From assembly GCA_026874595.1 (NCBI GenBank), contig CM049313.1:80486659-80550658 (forward strand): DNA of 64,000 nt. Direction: 5' to 3'. The translations under genes and the position numbers were made by a program. Positions 6,227 through 21,600 of the stretch are shown piece after piece. The stretch is from Sipunculus nudus (Eukaryota > Annelida > Sipuncula > Golfingiida > Sipunculidae). The first letter of the stretch is position 1. Every line of letters starts with the position of its first letter. The notes beneath the pieces are model-generated. The model searched no databases and was not told where the DNA came from. It saw only the letters and a list, made by a program, of their open reading frames with translations.

Positions 6227-9200
6227 GTCTTATTTCCGGTCACTTCCGGCAAGCGTTCGACCTCAGGTCGTCTAGTTTGTCTGTCTGTCTGTCTGTCTGT
6301 TTATTTGTCTGTATGTACACGCTCTACAGGCCACAGTTTTTAAGCAATCGCTCTGAAACTTATGCATTAGGTGTAAGATTGGTTCTCCTCGGAGCCTATT
6401 GTTTTTGGTCATGATCGGTCAAAGGTCAAGGTCAAGGTCACCAAAAAAACTAACATTTTTACTTTCTTCATATCTTTGTCAATAATAATCGTAGCCGCAT
6501 AATCTGTAGCTCATTTTATTCCTCTTAATGTTAGCTTTCCAAGTGCTAGCAAATTTTTCTGGTCGATTGTTACCATCGTAACGTATTTTTGGGGGAAAAT
6601 CAGAAAATTCGAAAATTTCACTCAAAATTTTTCATTTTTTAAGTTAGAGAGGTCTAGTTTTTTGCATTGTGTAGCATTTAATATGCTCTATGGAAAATTA
6701 ACGGGAGTCTCGCAAAATCTCGTGCCATTTGTCGACAAATGAGACTTTTCGAGATTTCATTAAAAACGATTTAGAGTTGGCAGTTTTACAGCTAATGTTC
6801 TAAAAGTGACATATTTTCTGTTTTTCTGTATTATCTCGAACTTGTTTTTTCATTTTTTGAAATTAGCCACCAGGGGGCGTGGTACTGGAAACACTGCAAC
6901 TTACCATTTTTCTGCAATACCAAAAAAAAATATTAAACGTGGCACAATGTTTACTGTCTTATCTGAAACTAGGATCGTCGGCTTATTCCTGCGTACATGT
7001 AGCTTTGCGCTGCTGTTACCATGGTAACCAAATTTTGGGGTAAAACTTGGCAATCTGAAAATAATAACTTTTTTGCTTCTATCTCTGTTAATATTTATAC
7101 TACAAGTGTCTAGTTTTCTGCATGAGGTAGCATTCCCTTGCCACTAATGCAGTTAATTGCAAGTCTCGTAGAATCTCGCTCTGTTTTCCGTCAAACGAGA
7201 AATTACGAGATTTCACAGAAATGCATATAACTTGGTCACCTTTTCGGCTAAAGAGGAGTAGTTTTCAGCATTTTGTTGCGTTTTGGGAGCTTAACAAGAT
7301 AATAACTTATATCTCGCCACATCTCGTACCATCTCCCGCCAAACGAGAATATTCGAGAATTCGAACAAATGTCTATATCTCTGTCATTTGAATGCCAGAG
7401 ATTTTATTTTTCTATTGTTCAAGATTCACTTGACTAGTTTGAAGTGACAAAATTGAATATCTCGTCATATCTCGCATCATTTCTTGTCAAACGAGAACAT
7501 GGGACCATTCAAAGATACGCCTATAATTCTGTTATTTTAATGCTGAAGACCTTTAGTTTTCAGCATTCGATAGCGTCTAACACTCTCGGTCACATTAATA
7601 TGTTTATATTGTAAGTTTCGTCAAATCTGGGATCGTTTTTTCTTCAAATAAAAAAGTACATCCTATTGCCGTGACCATAAGTGGCGGCAGTATGTGATAG
7701 TAAATGTCGGCAGGAGCATTACACTTGACAGTTGGAGCCGTGTTCTATGGGTGTGCGATGGCCCATGAAGAAGACTTCTATTGTGTTGTTATCGTCTTCC
7801 TTTGATTGCTGCTTCGTAAGCTTCACAGACCAGCGCCAACCACCTGGTTGCCATGTGTCCTCAATGTAAACAACCTTTGCTGTTTTCCTTTCCCTAAGAT
7901 ATGTATGGTAGCCTGTTCACTTGTCCTTAGATTGTTTATTGTTGGTGTATTGAAGTAAAATAAAATGCCAGGTTTTCCTGCAAATTGATTGTAAATTGAA
8001 TAAAATCATACAAGAACCAACCAATGTTCTATGACCACTATTTCAGATTTGAGATCAGAACAATTGATTTCTGCATAAACCACTATGACCAGATTTGATA
8101 AACTTTAAAGTGGTCTATATTTTTTTCTGAAGAAGTTGAGCTATATGCTTGGAGATGCCAGCCAGTGGGTGTGAATGGATTGCAATGAAACCCAAGCCAG
8201 GTGTTTGTGAAGAGTCTGGTGGAGATGAAGGGGGCCAAAACCTATTTGACTGTGTATAAGCATAAACTGGCCTGAAATCAGGTTTCTGGGGGCATGAAAT
8301 TTTTGTTTGTGGGAACAGGGTAATATTTTCTTGTTTCCCTGTATATACACCCTAAACTGGGCCTAATGACACCAAAACCAGGTTTGTGGGACCATCAGTA
8401 CAGATTTGAGGGGGGAAAATGGATTTTATCTGTATATCACTATGTTCACTGTGTCCAGATTTGGAAATTCAAACTGGTCCTAATTTTTTTTCTGATGGAG
8501 TTGAGCCAAATGCTTTGAGATACCAGCCAGTGGGTGTAAATGGATTGCAATGATACCAAACCAGGTGTGTGTGTTGAGTTTTGTGGAGATGAGGGGGGCC
8601 AGAACCTATCTGACTGTGTATAAGCATAAACTGGCCTGAAATCAGGTTTCTGGGGGCTTGAAATTCTTGTTTGTGTCAACAGGGTAATATTATCTTGTTT
8701 CCCTGTATATACACCTTGAATTGGGCCTAATGACACCTAAACCATGTTTTAGGGACCATCATTACAGATTTGAGGGAAAAAAAAATGGATTTTCCCTGTA
8801 TATCACTATGTTCACTGTGTCCAGATTTGGAAATTCAAACTGGCCCTAATTTTTTTTCTGAGGGAGTTGAGCCAAATGCTTGGTGATGCCAGCCAGTGGG
8901 TGTAAATGGATTGCAATGATACCCAAACCAGGAGTGTGTGTTGAGTTTTGTGGATATGAAGGGGGCCAGAACCTATTTGACTGTGTATAAGCATAAACTG
9001 GCCTGAAATCAGGTTTCTGGGGGCATGAAATTTTTGTTTGTGGGAACAGGGTAATATTATCTTGTTTCCCTGTATATACACCCTAAACTGGGTCTAATGA
9101 CACCAAAACCAGGTTTGTGGGACCATCAGTACAGATTTGAGGGGGGAAAATGGATTTTCTCTGTATATCACTATGTTCACTGTGTCCAGATTTGGAAATT

Positions 9201-12200
9201 CAAACTGGCCCTAATTTTTTTCTGAGGGAGTTGAGCCAAATGCTTGGTGATGCCAGCCAGTGGGTGTAAATGGATTGCAATGATACCCAAACCAGGAGTG
9301 TGTGTTGAGTTTTGTGGGGATGAGGGGGGCCAGAACCTATTTGACTGTGTATAAGCATAAACTGGCCTGAAATCAGGTTTCTGGGGGCATGAAATTTTTG
9401 TTTGTGGGAACAGGGTAATATTATCTTGTTTCCCTGTATATACACACTAAACTGGGCCTAATGACACCAAAACCAGGTTTGTGGGACCATCAGTACAGAT
9501 TTGAGGGGAAAAAATGGATTTTTTCTGTATATCACTATGTCCACTGTGTCCAGATTTGGAAATTCAAACTGGCCCTAATTTTTTTCTGAGGGAGTTGAGC
9601 CAAATGCTTGGTGATGCCAGCCAGTGGGTGTAAATGGATTGCAATGATACCCAAACCAGGAGTGTGTGTTGAGTTTTGTGGGGATGAGGGGGGCCAGAAC
9701 CTATTTGACTGTGTATAAGCATAAACTGGCCTGAAATCAGGTTTCTGGGGGCATGAAATTTTTGTTTGTGGGAACAGGGTAATATTATCTTGTTTCCCTG
9801 TATATACACACTAAACTGGGCCTAATGACACCAAAACCAGGTTTGTGGGACCATCAGTACAGATTTGAGGGGAAAAAATGGATTTTTTCTGTATATCACT
9901 ATGTCCACTGTGTCCAGATTTGGAAATTCAAACTGGCCCTAATTTTTTTTCTGAGAGATTTGAACCAAATGCTTTGAGATTCCAGCCAGTGGGTGTAAAT
10001 GGATTGCAATGATAGCCAAACCAGGTGTGTGTGATGAGTCTGGTGGAGATGAGGTGGTCCAAAACACTATTTGCCTGTGTATAATAAGCCATATACTGTA
10101 CTCAGCTGAAATCAGCTTTCTGGGGGCTTGAAATGTTTGCTGGTGGGAACAAGGTAAAATTATCTTGTTATCATGGATATACACCCTAAAATGGGTCTAA
10201 GAACACCAAATACATGCATGTTGGACCATGAGTACAGATTTGAGGTAACAAATTGTCTGTCTATAAATTAAAAAAAATAAAATATCAAACTGTTATAAAC
10301 ATGTATCAATATATTTAATAAAATCTCTTTTCATCCAATGAATTGCATCTTATTTTTTTATAAATAAACCATGATATTCAATTACATCCAGTAATAAAAA
10401 ATAAAAATAAAATGAATAAAAGTTTTTTTGTTTTTGTTTTTTTTGGGGGGGGGGGGGGGTTTGTGTTTTTTTTGCAGTTAAATCCAGGCTTCTCTTTGGA
10501 TCCCGGCGGTGGGCGAGTGTACAATGGACACCACACAACATTTGAAAGAACATTTTTTCTGCTGTTATTGGATGACCAAGTCTCTATGAATTTAAAAAAA
10601 AATATTTATTCCGTTATTCAAGATGACAGTGAAAATGACCCTATTTTTTCAATCATTCACCACTCTTTTCGAGCGTTCATCGAATAAGAAAGAGCCCGTC
10701 CCACCGCATTTCCTGCGAGGGTTCGTTTCTTCAGAGTCCAAACAATCCTACAGGGGCGGGGTTTAGTCCATCTCGTCTTAAATTTGTGTCCGGGGCACGG
10801 CAAACATTATGAAAGCGGACAAAAACTTTCATACGGCTGGTAAATGCGTTTATATGTAAACGCGGGGAATTCCCGGACAATTCACGGAGAGATTTTATAT
10901 GCAATGATACTTTTAATTACACGTTAAAATCATTTAAAATCTACCACTATATTACTCTAAAGACATTTATTCACTGTTAAATTACCGAAATAATAACCAG
11001 CGCAAACAATGTGGGACTGCCACTAACACCAATCTGGATCACCAGCTAACATTGACTACCGATCTTACATCAGACGAAAACGCTAAACACTATATATTTT
11101 TTCAACAGTTTACTGTGCAAACCGTAACAAAACCATGCAGGATATCAAATTTACAGGTTCTTAAGGGAATATGATACAAAACATAAATTGTACCTTTGCT
11201 CACATTTAATAATATCATCATGATGAATTCTCCCCGAATTCTCCAGCTGTCCGCGTTATAGATGTATATGTATTTATTAATGACAAAAATTGACATACAA
11301 TTTTATGGATACCCGTATAATTGCGGTTTTCTGGACCGTCCCAGCCCACAGGTAGGATAATATGGATTCCCGACAATATTCTAATGACCGTTCCCTGAGC
11401 TGGAACGGGCTAAGAAGGTCCCTGTCATTTTTTTTAATTGTCAATTCCCAGGTTTTTCGGATAAAAAAATGGCCCAATCCTTCATTCAATCTCCAGCCTC
11501 TTCTGGCGTTCCGGGTTTAAAAAAGAGCCCGTCCCATGCCTATTTCAGCTAGGACTGCAAACTCTGGGGTCAAAACAACTCAACTACGGCTTGGGATTAC
11601 TACCTTTCCTCTTAAATTTCCATCGCGCCCGTGTCAAGTGTACCGTTTTATTCACAAACGTGCGGCAGGCGCCAAAAAATTTGACAGCACCCCTCTCTCA
11701 TCCCAGAATATATTTTTATATATGAAGTCCTAACCCACCACGGAACTAGGGCCTCAAATTTTTTTATCTTATTACTTACCACTTCAGACTCCTTAAAAGT
11801 CTCTCCTTTTTTAACCAAAGATTCCAATTTTTAAAATATATTAAATTTCACATTACAGATAACCTACACCAAGGGGACATTACAGTTAATCCGTGATGGG
11901 CAGGACTTCTTGGAATTTTATAATTCCCGGACGCAGGCTGACCGACTGCCTTTTTTCTTCAAGGACAGCCCTAATTTAAGCCATCATCAGACTTGAAGAT
12001 GTCCTCAGGCCGACCTATTTGTCCAGGAATGAAAGGTCACGTCTCCCTTACCCAGAGGTCGGGTCTCTGTCTAACACGAACGCGGCTTCGCTTGCATTTC
12101 GGCATTCTGGACGTTCAACTCTTCAAGTTTCATTTTCAGTGCTTTTCTTATTTCCAGCACTCAAGAATAGGAGAACTGCCAAGGATTCAGTTGGACTTCC

Positions 12201-12281
12201 TTTATTTTTATTTCTGTCCAAAAATGGATTATCCTGTGTAGGATGGCTACTAATAACAACACTATTAATGTCTCTCTATCC

Positions 12282-12313
<32 letters not shown>

Positions 12314-12453
12314 GTCTACTCCTCTTTGACTTTTGAAAATCAGCAAGACCTTATTCATATGTGCTACTGTTTTCCCCATGATAGAGGTTTTTCATTTGAT
12401 CAGATCCAAATGTTCCCTGTCTGTCTGCCTAGTAACTGTCCATCTATTTCGCT
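6227..12453 (+). repeat. Macrosatellite unit 2 (block A)
   Basis: By eye identical to unit 1 except a T-to-A substitution at 6735, which creates a GTCGAC (SalI) word at 6731-6736, and one extra G in the G-run (15). Internal parts lie 6226 bases downstream of those of unit 1 up to the G-run. Confidence 0.95.
8033..10245 (+). repeat. Sub-repeat array of unit 2: six copies
   Basis: Same length and order as in unit 1, with no structural difference seen. Confidence 0.93.
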
Positions 12454-15400
12454 GTCTTATTTCCGGTCACTTCCGGCAAGCGTTCGACCTCAGGTCGTCT
12501 AGTTTGTCTGTCTGTCTGTCTGTCTGTTTATTTGTCTGTATGTACACGCTCTACAGGCCACAGTTTTTAAGCAATCGCTCTGAAACTTATGCATTAGGTG
12601 TAAGATTGGTTCTCCTCGGAGCCTATTGTTTTTGGTCATGATCGGTCAAAGGTCAAGGTCAAGGTCACCAAAAAAACTAACATTTTTACTTTCTTCATAT
12701 CTTTGTCAATAATAATCGTAGCCGCATAATCTGTAGCTCATTTTATTCCTCTTAATGTTAGCTTTCCAAGTGCTAGCAAATTTTTCTGGTCGATTGTTAC
12801 CATCGTAACGTATTTTTGGGGGAAAATCAGAAAATTCGAAAATTTCACTCAAAATTTTTCATTTTTTAAGTTAGAGAGGTCTAGTTTTTTGCATTGTGTA
12901 GCATTTAATATGCTCTATGGAAAATTAACGGGAGTCTCGCAAAATCTCGTGCCATTTGTCGTCAAATGAGACTTTTCGAGATTTCATTAAAAACGATTTA
13001 GAGTTGGCAGTTTTACAGCTAATGTTCTAAAAGTGACATATTTTCTGTTTTTCTGTATTATCTCGAACTTGTTTTTTCATTTTTTGAAATTAGCCACCAG
13101 GGGGCGTGGTACTGGAAACACTGCAACTTACCATTTTTCTGCAATACCAAAAAAAAATATTAAACGTGGCACAATGTTTACTGTCTTATCTGAAACTAGG
13201 ATCGTCGGCTTATTCCTGCGTACATGTAGCTTTGCGCTGCTGTTACCATGGTAACCAAATTTTGGGGTAAAACTTGGCAATCTGAAAATAATAACTTTTT
13301 TGCTTCTATCTCTGTTAATATTTATACTACAAGTGTCTAGTTTTCTGCATGAGGTAGCATTCCCTTGCCACTAATGCAGTTAATTGCAAGTCTCGTAGAA
13401 TCTCGCTCTGTTTTCCGTCAAACGAGAAATTACGAGATTTCACAGAAATGCATATAACTTGGTCACCTTTTCGGCTAAAGAGGAGTAGTTTTCAGCATTT
13501 TGTTGCGTTTTGGGAGCTTAACAAGATAATAACTTATATCTCGCCACATCTCGTACCATCTCCCGCCAAACGAGAATATTCGAGAATTCGAACAAATGTC
13601 TATATCTCTGTCATTTGAATGCCAGAGATTTTATTTTTCTATTGTTCAAGATTCACTTGACTAGTTTGAAGTGACAAAATTGAATATCTCGTCATATCTC
13701 GCATCATTTCTTGTCAAACGAGAACATGGGACCATTCAAAGATACGCCTATAATTCTGTTATTTTAATGCTGAAGACCTTTAGTTTTCAGCATTCGATAG
13801 CGTCTAACACTCTCGGTCACATTAATATGTTTATATTGTAAGTTTCGTCAAATCTGGGATCGTTTTTTCTTCAAATAAAAAAGTACATCCTATTGCCGTG
13901 ACCATAAGTGGCGGCAGTATGTGATAGTAAATGTCGGCAGGAGCATTACACTTGACAGTTGGAGCCGTGTTCTATGGGTGTGCGATGGCCCATGAAGAAG
14001 ACTTCTATTGTGTTGTTATCGTCTTCCTTTGATTGCTGCTTCGTAAGCTTCACAGACCAGCGCCAACCACCTGGTTGCCATGTGTCCTCAATGTAAACAA
14101 CCTTTGCTGTTTTCCTTTCCCTAAGATATGTATGGTAGCCTGTTCACTTGTCCTTAGATTGTTTATTGTTGGTGTATTGAAGTAAAATAAAATGCCAGGT
14201 TTTCCTGCAAATTGATTGTAAATTGAATAAAATCATACAAGAACCAACCAATGTTCTATGACCACTATTTCAGATTTGAGATCAGAACAATTGATTTCTG
14301 CATAAACCACTATGACCAGATTTGATAAACTTTAAAGTGGTCTATATTTTTTTCTGAAGAAGTTGAGCTATATGCTTGGAGATGCCAGCCAGTGGGTGTG
14401 AATGGATTGCAATGAAACCCAAGCCAGGTGTTTGTGAAGAGTCTGGTGGAGATGAAGGGGGCCAAAACCTATTTGACTGTGTATAAGCATAAACTGGCCT
14501 GAAATCAGGTTTCTGGGGGCATGAAATTTTTGTTTGTGGGAACAGGGTAATATTTTCTTGTTTCCCTGTATATACACCCTAAACTGGGCCTAATGACACC
14601 AAAACCAGGTTTGTGGGACCATCAGTACAGATTTGAGGGGGGAAAATGGATTTTATCTGTATATCACTATGTTCACTGTGTCCAGATTTGGAAATTCAAA
14701 CTGGTCCTAATTTTTTTTCTGATGGAGTTGAGCCAAATGCTTTGAGATACCAGCCAGTGGGTGTAAATGGATTGCAATGATACCAAACCAGGTGTGTGTG
14801 TTGAGTTTTGTGGAGATGAGGGGGGCCAGAACCTATCTGACTGTGTATAAGCATAAACTGGCCTGAAATCAGGTTTCTGGGGGCTTGAAATTCTTGTTTG
14901 TGTCAACAGGGTAATATTATCTTGTTTCCCTGTATATACACCTTGAATTGGGCCTAATGACACCTAAACCATGTTTTAGGGACCATCATTACAGATTTGA
15001 GGGAAAAAAAAATGGATTTTCCCTGTATATCACTATGTTCACTGTGTCCAGATTTGGAAATTCAAACTGGCCCTAATTTTTTTTCTGAGGGAGTTGAGCC
15101 AAATGCTTGGTGATGCCAGCCAGTGGGTGTAAATGGATTGCAATGATACCCAAACCAGGAGTGTGTGTTGAGTTTTGTGGATATGAAGGGGGCCAGAACC
15201 TATTTGACTGTGTATAAGCATAAACTGGCCTGAAATCAGGTTTCTGGGGGCATGAAATTTTTGTTTGTGGGAACAGGGTAATATTATCTTGTTTCCCTGT
15301 ATATACACCCTAAACTGGGTCTAATGACACCAAAACCAGGTTTGTGGGACCATCAGTACAGATTTGAGGGGGGAAAATGGATTTTCTCTGTATATCACTA

Positions 15401-18400
15401 TGTTCACTGTGTCCAGATTTGGAAATTCAAACTGGCCCTAATTTTTTTCTGAGGGAGTTGAGCCAAATGCTTGGTGATGCCAGCCAGTGGGTGTAAATGG
15501 ATTGCAATGATACCCAAACCAGGAGTGTGTGTTGAGTTTTGTGGGGATGAGGGGGGCCAGAACCTATTTGACTGTGTATAAGCATAAACTGGCCTGAAAT
15601 CAGGTTTCTGGGGGCATGAAATTTTTGTTTGTGGGAACAGGGTAATATTATCTTGTTTCCCTGTATATACACACTAAACTGGGCCTAATGACACCAAAAC
15701 CAGGTTTGTGGGACCATCAGTACAGATTTGAGGGGAAAAAATGGATTTTTTCTGTATATCACTATGTCCACTGTGTCCAGATTTGGAAATTCAAACTGGC
15801 CCTAATTTTTTTCTGAGGGAGTTGAGCCAAATGCTTGGTGATGCCAGCCAGTGGGTGTAAATGGATTGCAATGATACCCAAACCAGGAGTGTGTGTTGAG
15901 TTTTGTGGGGATGAGGGGGGCCAGAACCTATTTGACTGTGTATAAGCATAAACTGGCCTGAAATCAGGTTTCTGGGGGCATGAAATTTTTGTTTGTGGGA
16001 ACAGGGTAATATTATCTTGTTTCCCTGTATATACACACTAAACTGGGCCTAATGACACCAAAACCAGGTTTGTGGGACCATCAGTACAGATTTGAGGGGA
16101 AAAAATGGATTTTTTCTGTATATCACTATGTCCACTGTGTCCAGATTTGGAAATTCAAACTGGCCCTAATTTTTTTTCTGAGAGATTTGAACCAAATGCT
16201 TTGAGATTCCAGCCAGTGGGTGTAAATGGATTGCAATGATAGCCAAACCAGGTGTGTGTGATGAGTCTGGTGGAGATGAGGTGGTCCAAAACACTATTTG
16301 CCTGTGTATAATAAGCCATATACTGTACTCAGCTGAAATCAGCTTTCTGGGGGCTTGAAATGTTTGCTGGTGGGAACAAGGTAAAATTATCTTGTTATCA
16401 TGGATATACACCCTAAAATGGGTCTAAGAACACCAAATACATGCATGTTGGACCATGAGTACAGATTTGAGGTAACAAATTGTCTGTCTATAAATTAAAA
16501 AAAATAAAATATCAAACTGTTATAAACATGTATCAATATATTTAATAAAATCTCTTTTCATCCAATGAATTGCATCTTATTTTTTTATAAATAAACCATG
16601 ATATTCAATTACATCCAGTAATAAAAAATAAAAATAAAATGAATAAAAGTTTTTTTGTTTTTGTTTTTTTTGGGGGGGGGGGGGGGGGGGTTTGTGTTTT
16701 TTTTTGCAGTTAAATCCAGGCTTCTCTTTGGATCCCGGCGGTGGGCGAGTGTACAATGGACACCACACAACATTTGAAAGAACATTTTTTCTGCTGTTAT
16801 TGGATGACCAAGTCTCTATGAATTTAAAAAAAAATATTTATTCCGTTATTCAAGATGACAGTGAAAATGACCCTATTTTTTCAATCATTCACCACTCTTT
16901 TCGAGCGTTCATCGAATAAGAAAAGAGCCCGTCCCACCGCATTTCCTGCGAGGGTTCGTTTCTTCAGAGTCCAAACAATCCTACAGGGGCGGGGTTTAGT
17001 CCATCTCGTCTTAAATTTGTGTCCGGGGCACGGCAAACATTATGAAAGCGGACAAAAACTTTCATACGGCTGGTAAATGCGTTTATATGTAAACGCGGGG
17101 AATTCCCGGACAATTCACGGAGAGATTTTATATGCAATGATACTTTTAATTACACGTTAAAATCATTTAAAATCTACCACTATATTACTCTAAAGACATT
17201 TATTCACTGTTAAATTACCGAAATAATAACCAGCGCAAACAATGTGGGACTGCCACTAACACCAATCTGGATCACCAGCTAACATTGACTACCGATCTTA
17301 CATCAGACGAAAACGCTAAACACTATATATTTTTTCAACAGTTTACTGTGCAAACCGTAACAAAACCATGCAGGATATCAAATTTACAGGTTCTTAAGGG
17401 AATATGATACAAAACATAAATTGTACCTTTGCTCACATTTAATAATATCATCATGATGAATTCTCCCCGAATTCTCCAGCTGTCCGCGTTATAGATGTAT
17501 ATGTATTTATTAATGACAAAAATTGACATACAATTTTATGGATACCCGTATAATTGCGGTTTTCTGGACCGTCCCAGCCCACAGGTAGGATAATATGGAT
17601 TCCCGACAATATTCTAATGACCGTTCCCTGAGCTGGAACGGGCTAAGAAGGTCCCTGTCATTTTTTTTAATTGTCAATTCCCAGGTTTTTCGGATAAAAA
17701 AATGGCCCAATCCTTCATTCAATCTCCAGCCTCTTCTGGCGTTCCGGGTTTAAAAAAGAGCCCGTCCCATGCCTATTTCAGCTAGGACTGCAAACTCTGG
17801 GGTCAAAACAACTCAACTACGGCTTGGGATTACTACCTTTCCTCTTAAATTTCCATCGCGCCCGTGTCAAGTGTACCGTTTTATTCACAAACGTGCGGCA
17901 GGCGCCAAAAAATTTGACAGCACCCCTCTCTCATCCCAGAATATATTTTTATATATGAAGTCCTAACCCACCACGGAACTAGGGCCTCAAATTTTTTTAT
18001 CTTATTACTTACCACTTCAGACTCCTTAAAAGTCTCTCCTTTTTTAACCAAAGATTCCAATTTTTAAAATATATTAAATTTCACATTACAGATAACCTAC
18101 ACCAAGGGGACATTACAGTTAATCCGTGATGGGCAGGACTTCTTGAATTTTATAATTCCCGGACGCAGGCTGACCGACTGCCTTTTTTCTTCAAGGACAG
18201 CCCTAATTTAAGCCATCATCAGACTTGAAGATGTCCTCAGGCCGACCTATTTGTCCAGGAATGAAAGGTCACGTCTCCCTTACCCAGAGGTCGGGTCTCT
18301 GTCTAACACGAACGCGGCTTCGCTTGCATTTCGGCATTCTGGACGTTCAACTCTTCAAGTTTCATTTTCAGTGGCTTTTCTTATTTCCAGCACTCAAGAA

Positions 18401-18514
18401 TAGGAGAACTGCCAAGGATTCAGTTGGACTTCCTTTATTTTTATTTCTGTCCAAAAATGGATTATCCTGTGTAGGATGGCTACTAATAACAACACTATTA
18501 ATGTCTCTCTATCC

Positions 18515-18546
<32 letters not shown>

Positions 18547-18686
18547 GTCTACTCCTCTTTGACTTTTGAAAATCAGCAAGACCTTATTCATATGTGCTAC
18601 TGTTTTCCCCATGATAGAGGTTTTTCATTTGATCAGATCCAAATGTTCCCTGTCTGTCTGCCTAGTAACTGTCCATCTATTTCGCT
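12454..18686 (+). repeat. Macrosatellite unit 3 (block A)
   Basis: Six sub-repeats and a G-run of 19. A few one-base indels appear towards its end, for example a lost G near 18145 and an extra G near 18374. The first of these breaks the small GGAATT/AATTCC hairpin. Confidence 0.95.
14260..16472 (+). repeat. Sub-repeat array of unit 3: six copies
   Basis: Same order as unit 1; no structural difference seen. Confidence 0.93.
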
Positions 18687-21600
18687 GTCTTATTTCCGGT
18701 CACTTCCGGCAAGCGTTCGACCTCAGTCGTCTAGTTTGTCTGTCTGTCTGTCTGTCTGTTTATTTGTCTGTATGTACACGCTCTACAGGCCACAGTTTTT
18801 AAGCAATCGCTCTGAAACTTATGCATTAGGTGTAAGATTGGTTCTCCTCGGAGCCTATTGTTTTTGGTCATGATCGGTCAAAGGTCAAGGTCAAGGTCAC
18901 CAAAAAAACTAACATTTTTACTTTCTTCATATCTTTGTCAATAATAATCGTAGCCGCATAATCTGTAGCTCATTTTATTCCTCTTAATGTTAGCTTTCCA
19001 AGTGCTAGCAAATTTTTCTGGTCGATTGTTACCATCGTAACGTATTTTTGGGGGAAAATCAGAAAATTCGAAAATTTCACTCAAAATTTTTCATTTTTTA
19101 AGTTAGAGAGGTCTAGTTTTTTGCATTGTGTAGCATTTAATATGCTCTATGGAAAATTAACGGGAGTCTCGCAAAATCTCGTGCCATTTGTCGTCAAATG
19201 AGACTTTTCGAGATTTCATTAAAAACGATTTAGAGTTGGCAGTTTTACAGCTAATGTTCTAAAAGTGACATATTTTCTGTTTTTCTGTATTATCTCGAAC
19301 TTGTTTTTTCATTTTTTGAAATTAGCCACCAGGGGGCGTGGTACTGGAAACACTGCAACTTACCATTTTTCTGCAATACCAAAAAAAAATATTAAACGTG
19401 GCACAATGTTTACTGTCTTATCTGAAACTAGGATCGTCGGCTTATTCCTGCGTACATGTAGCTTTGCGCTGCTGTTACCATGGTAACCAAATTTTGGGGT
19501 AAAACTTGGCAATCTGAAAATAATAACTTTTTTGCTTCTATCTCTGTTAATATTTATACTACAAGTGTCTAGTTTTCTGCATGAGGTAGCATTCCCTTGC
19601 CACTAATGCAGTTAATTGCAAGTCTCGTAGAATCTCGCTCTGTTTTCCGTCAAACGAGAAATTACGAGATTTCACAGAAATGCATATAACTTGGTCACCT
19701 TTTCGGCTAAAGAGGAGTAGTTTTCAGCATTTTGTTTGCGTTTTGGGAGCTTAACAAGATAATAACTTATATCTCGCCACATCTCGTACCATCTCCCGCC
19801 AAACGAGAATATTCGAGAATTCGAACAAATGTCCTATATCTCTGTCATTTGAATGCCAGAGATTTTATTTTTCTATTGTTCAAGATTCACTTGACTAGTT
19901 TGAAGTGACAAAATTGAATATCTCGTCATATCTCGCATCATTTCTTGTCAAACGAGAACATGGGACCATTCAAAGATACGCCTATAATTCTGTTATTTTA
20001 ATGCTGAAGACCTTTAGTTTTCAGCATTCGATAGCGTCTAACACTCTCGGTCACATTAATATGTTTATATTGTAAGTTTCGTCAAATCTGGGATCGTTTT
20101 TTCTTCAAATAAAAAAGTACATCCTATTGCCGTGACCATAAGTGGCGGCAGTATGTGATAGTAAATGTCGGCAGGAGCATTACACTTGACAGTTGGAGCC
20201 GTGTTCTATGGGTGTGCGATGGCCCATGAAGAAGACTTCTATTGTGTTGTTATCGTCTTCCTTTGATTGCTGCTTCGTAAGCTTCACAGACCAGCGCCAA
20301 CCACCTGGTTGCCATGGTGTCCTCAATGTAAACAACCTTTGCTGTTTTCCTTTCCCCTAAGATATGTATGGTAGCCTGTTCACTTGTCCTTAGATTGTTT
20401 ATTGTTGGTGTATTGAAGTAAAATAAAATGCCAGGTTTTCCTGCAAATTGATTGTAAATTGAATAAAATCATACAAGAACCAACCAATGTTCTATGACCA
20501 CTATTTCAGATTTGAGATCAGAACAATTGATTTCTGCATAAACCACTATGACCAGATTTGATAAACTTTAAAGTGGTCTATATTTTTTTCTGAAGAAGTT
20601 GAGCTATATGCTTGGAGATGCCAGCCAGTGGGTGTGAATGGATTGCAATGAAACCCAAGCCAGGTGTTTGTGAAGAGTCTGGTGGAGATGAAGGGGGCCA
20701 AAACCTATTTGACTGTGTATAAGCATAAACTGGCCTGAAATCAGGTTTCTGGGGGCATGAAATTTTTGTTTGTGGGAACAGGGTAATATTTTCTTGTTTC
20801 CCTGTATATACACCCTAAACTGGGCCTAATGACACCAAAACCAGGTTTGTGGGACCATCAGTACAGATTTGAGGGGGGAAAATGGATTTTATCTGTATAT
20901 CACTATGTTCACTGTGTCCAGATTTGGAAATTCAAACTGGTCCTAATTTTTTTTTCTGATGGAGTTGAGCCAAATGCTTTGAGATACCAGCCAGTGGGTG
21001 TAAATGGATTGCAATGATACCAAACCAGGTGTGTGTGTTGAGTTTTGTGGAGATGAGGGGGGCCAGAACCTATCTGACTGTGTATAAGCATAAACTGGCC
21101 TGAAATCAGGTTCTGGGGGCTTGAAATTCTTGTTTGTGTCAACAGGGTAATATTATCTTGTTTCCCTGTATATACACCTTGAATTGGGCCTAATGACACC
21201 TAAACCATGTTTTAGGGACCATCATTACAGATTTGAGGGAAAAAAAAATGGATTTTCCCTGTATATCACTATGTTCACTGTGTCCAGATTTGGAAATTCA
21301 AACTGGCCCTAATTTTTTTTCTGAGGGAGTTGAGCCAAATGCTTGGTGATGCCAGCCAGTGGGTGTAAATGGATTGCAATGATACCCAAACCAGGAGTGT
21401 GTGTTGAGTTTTGTGGATATGAAGGGGGCCAGAACCTATTTGACTGTGTATAAGCATAAACTGGCCTGAAATCAGGTTTCTGGGGGCATGAAATTTTTGT
21501 TTGTGGGAACAGGGTAATATTATCTTGTTTCCCTGTATATACACCCTAAACTGGGTCTAATGACACCAAAACCAGGTTTGTGGGACCATCAGTACAGATT

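Noticed and set aside
6053-6414. Open frames with SVCLSVCL (plus) or DRQTDRQT (minus) repeats
   Set aside because: They are translations of the GTCT microsatellites.
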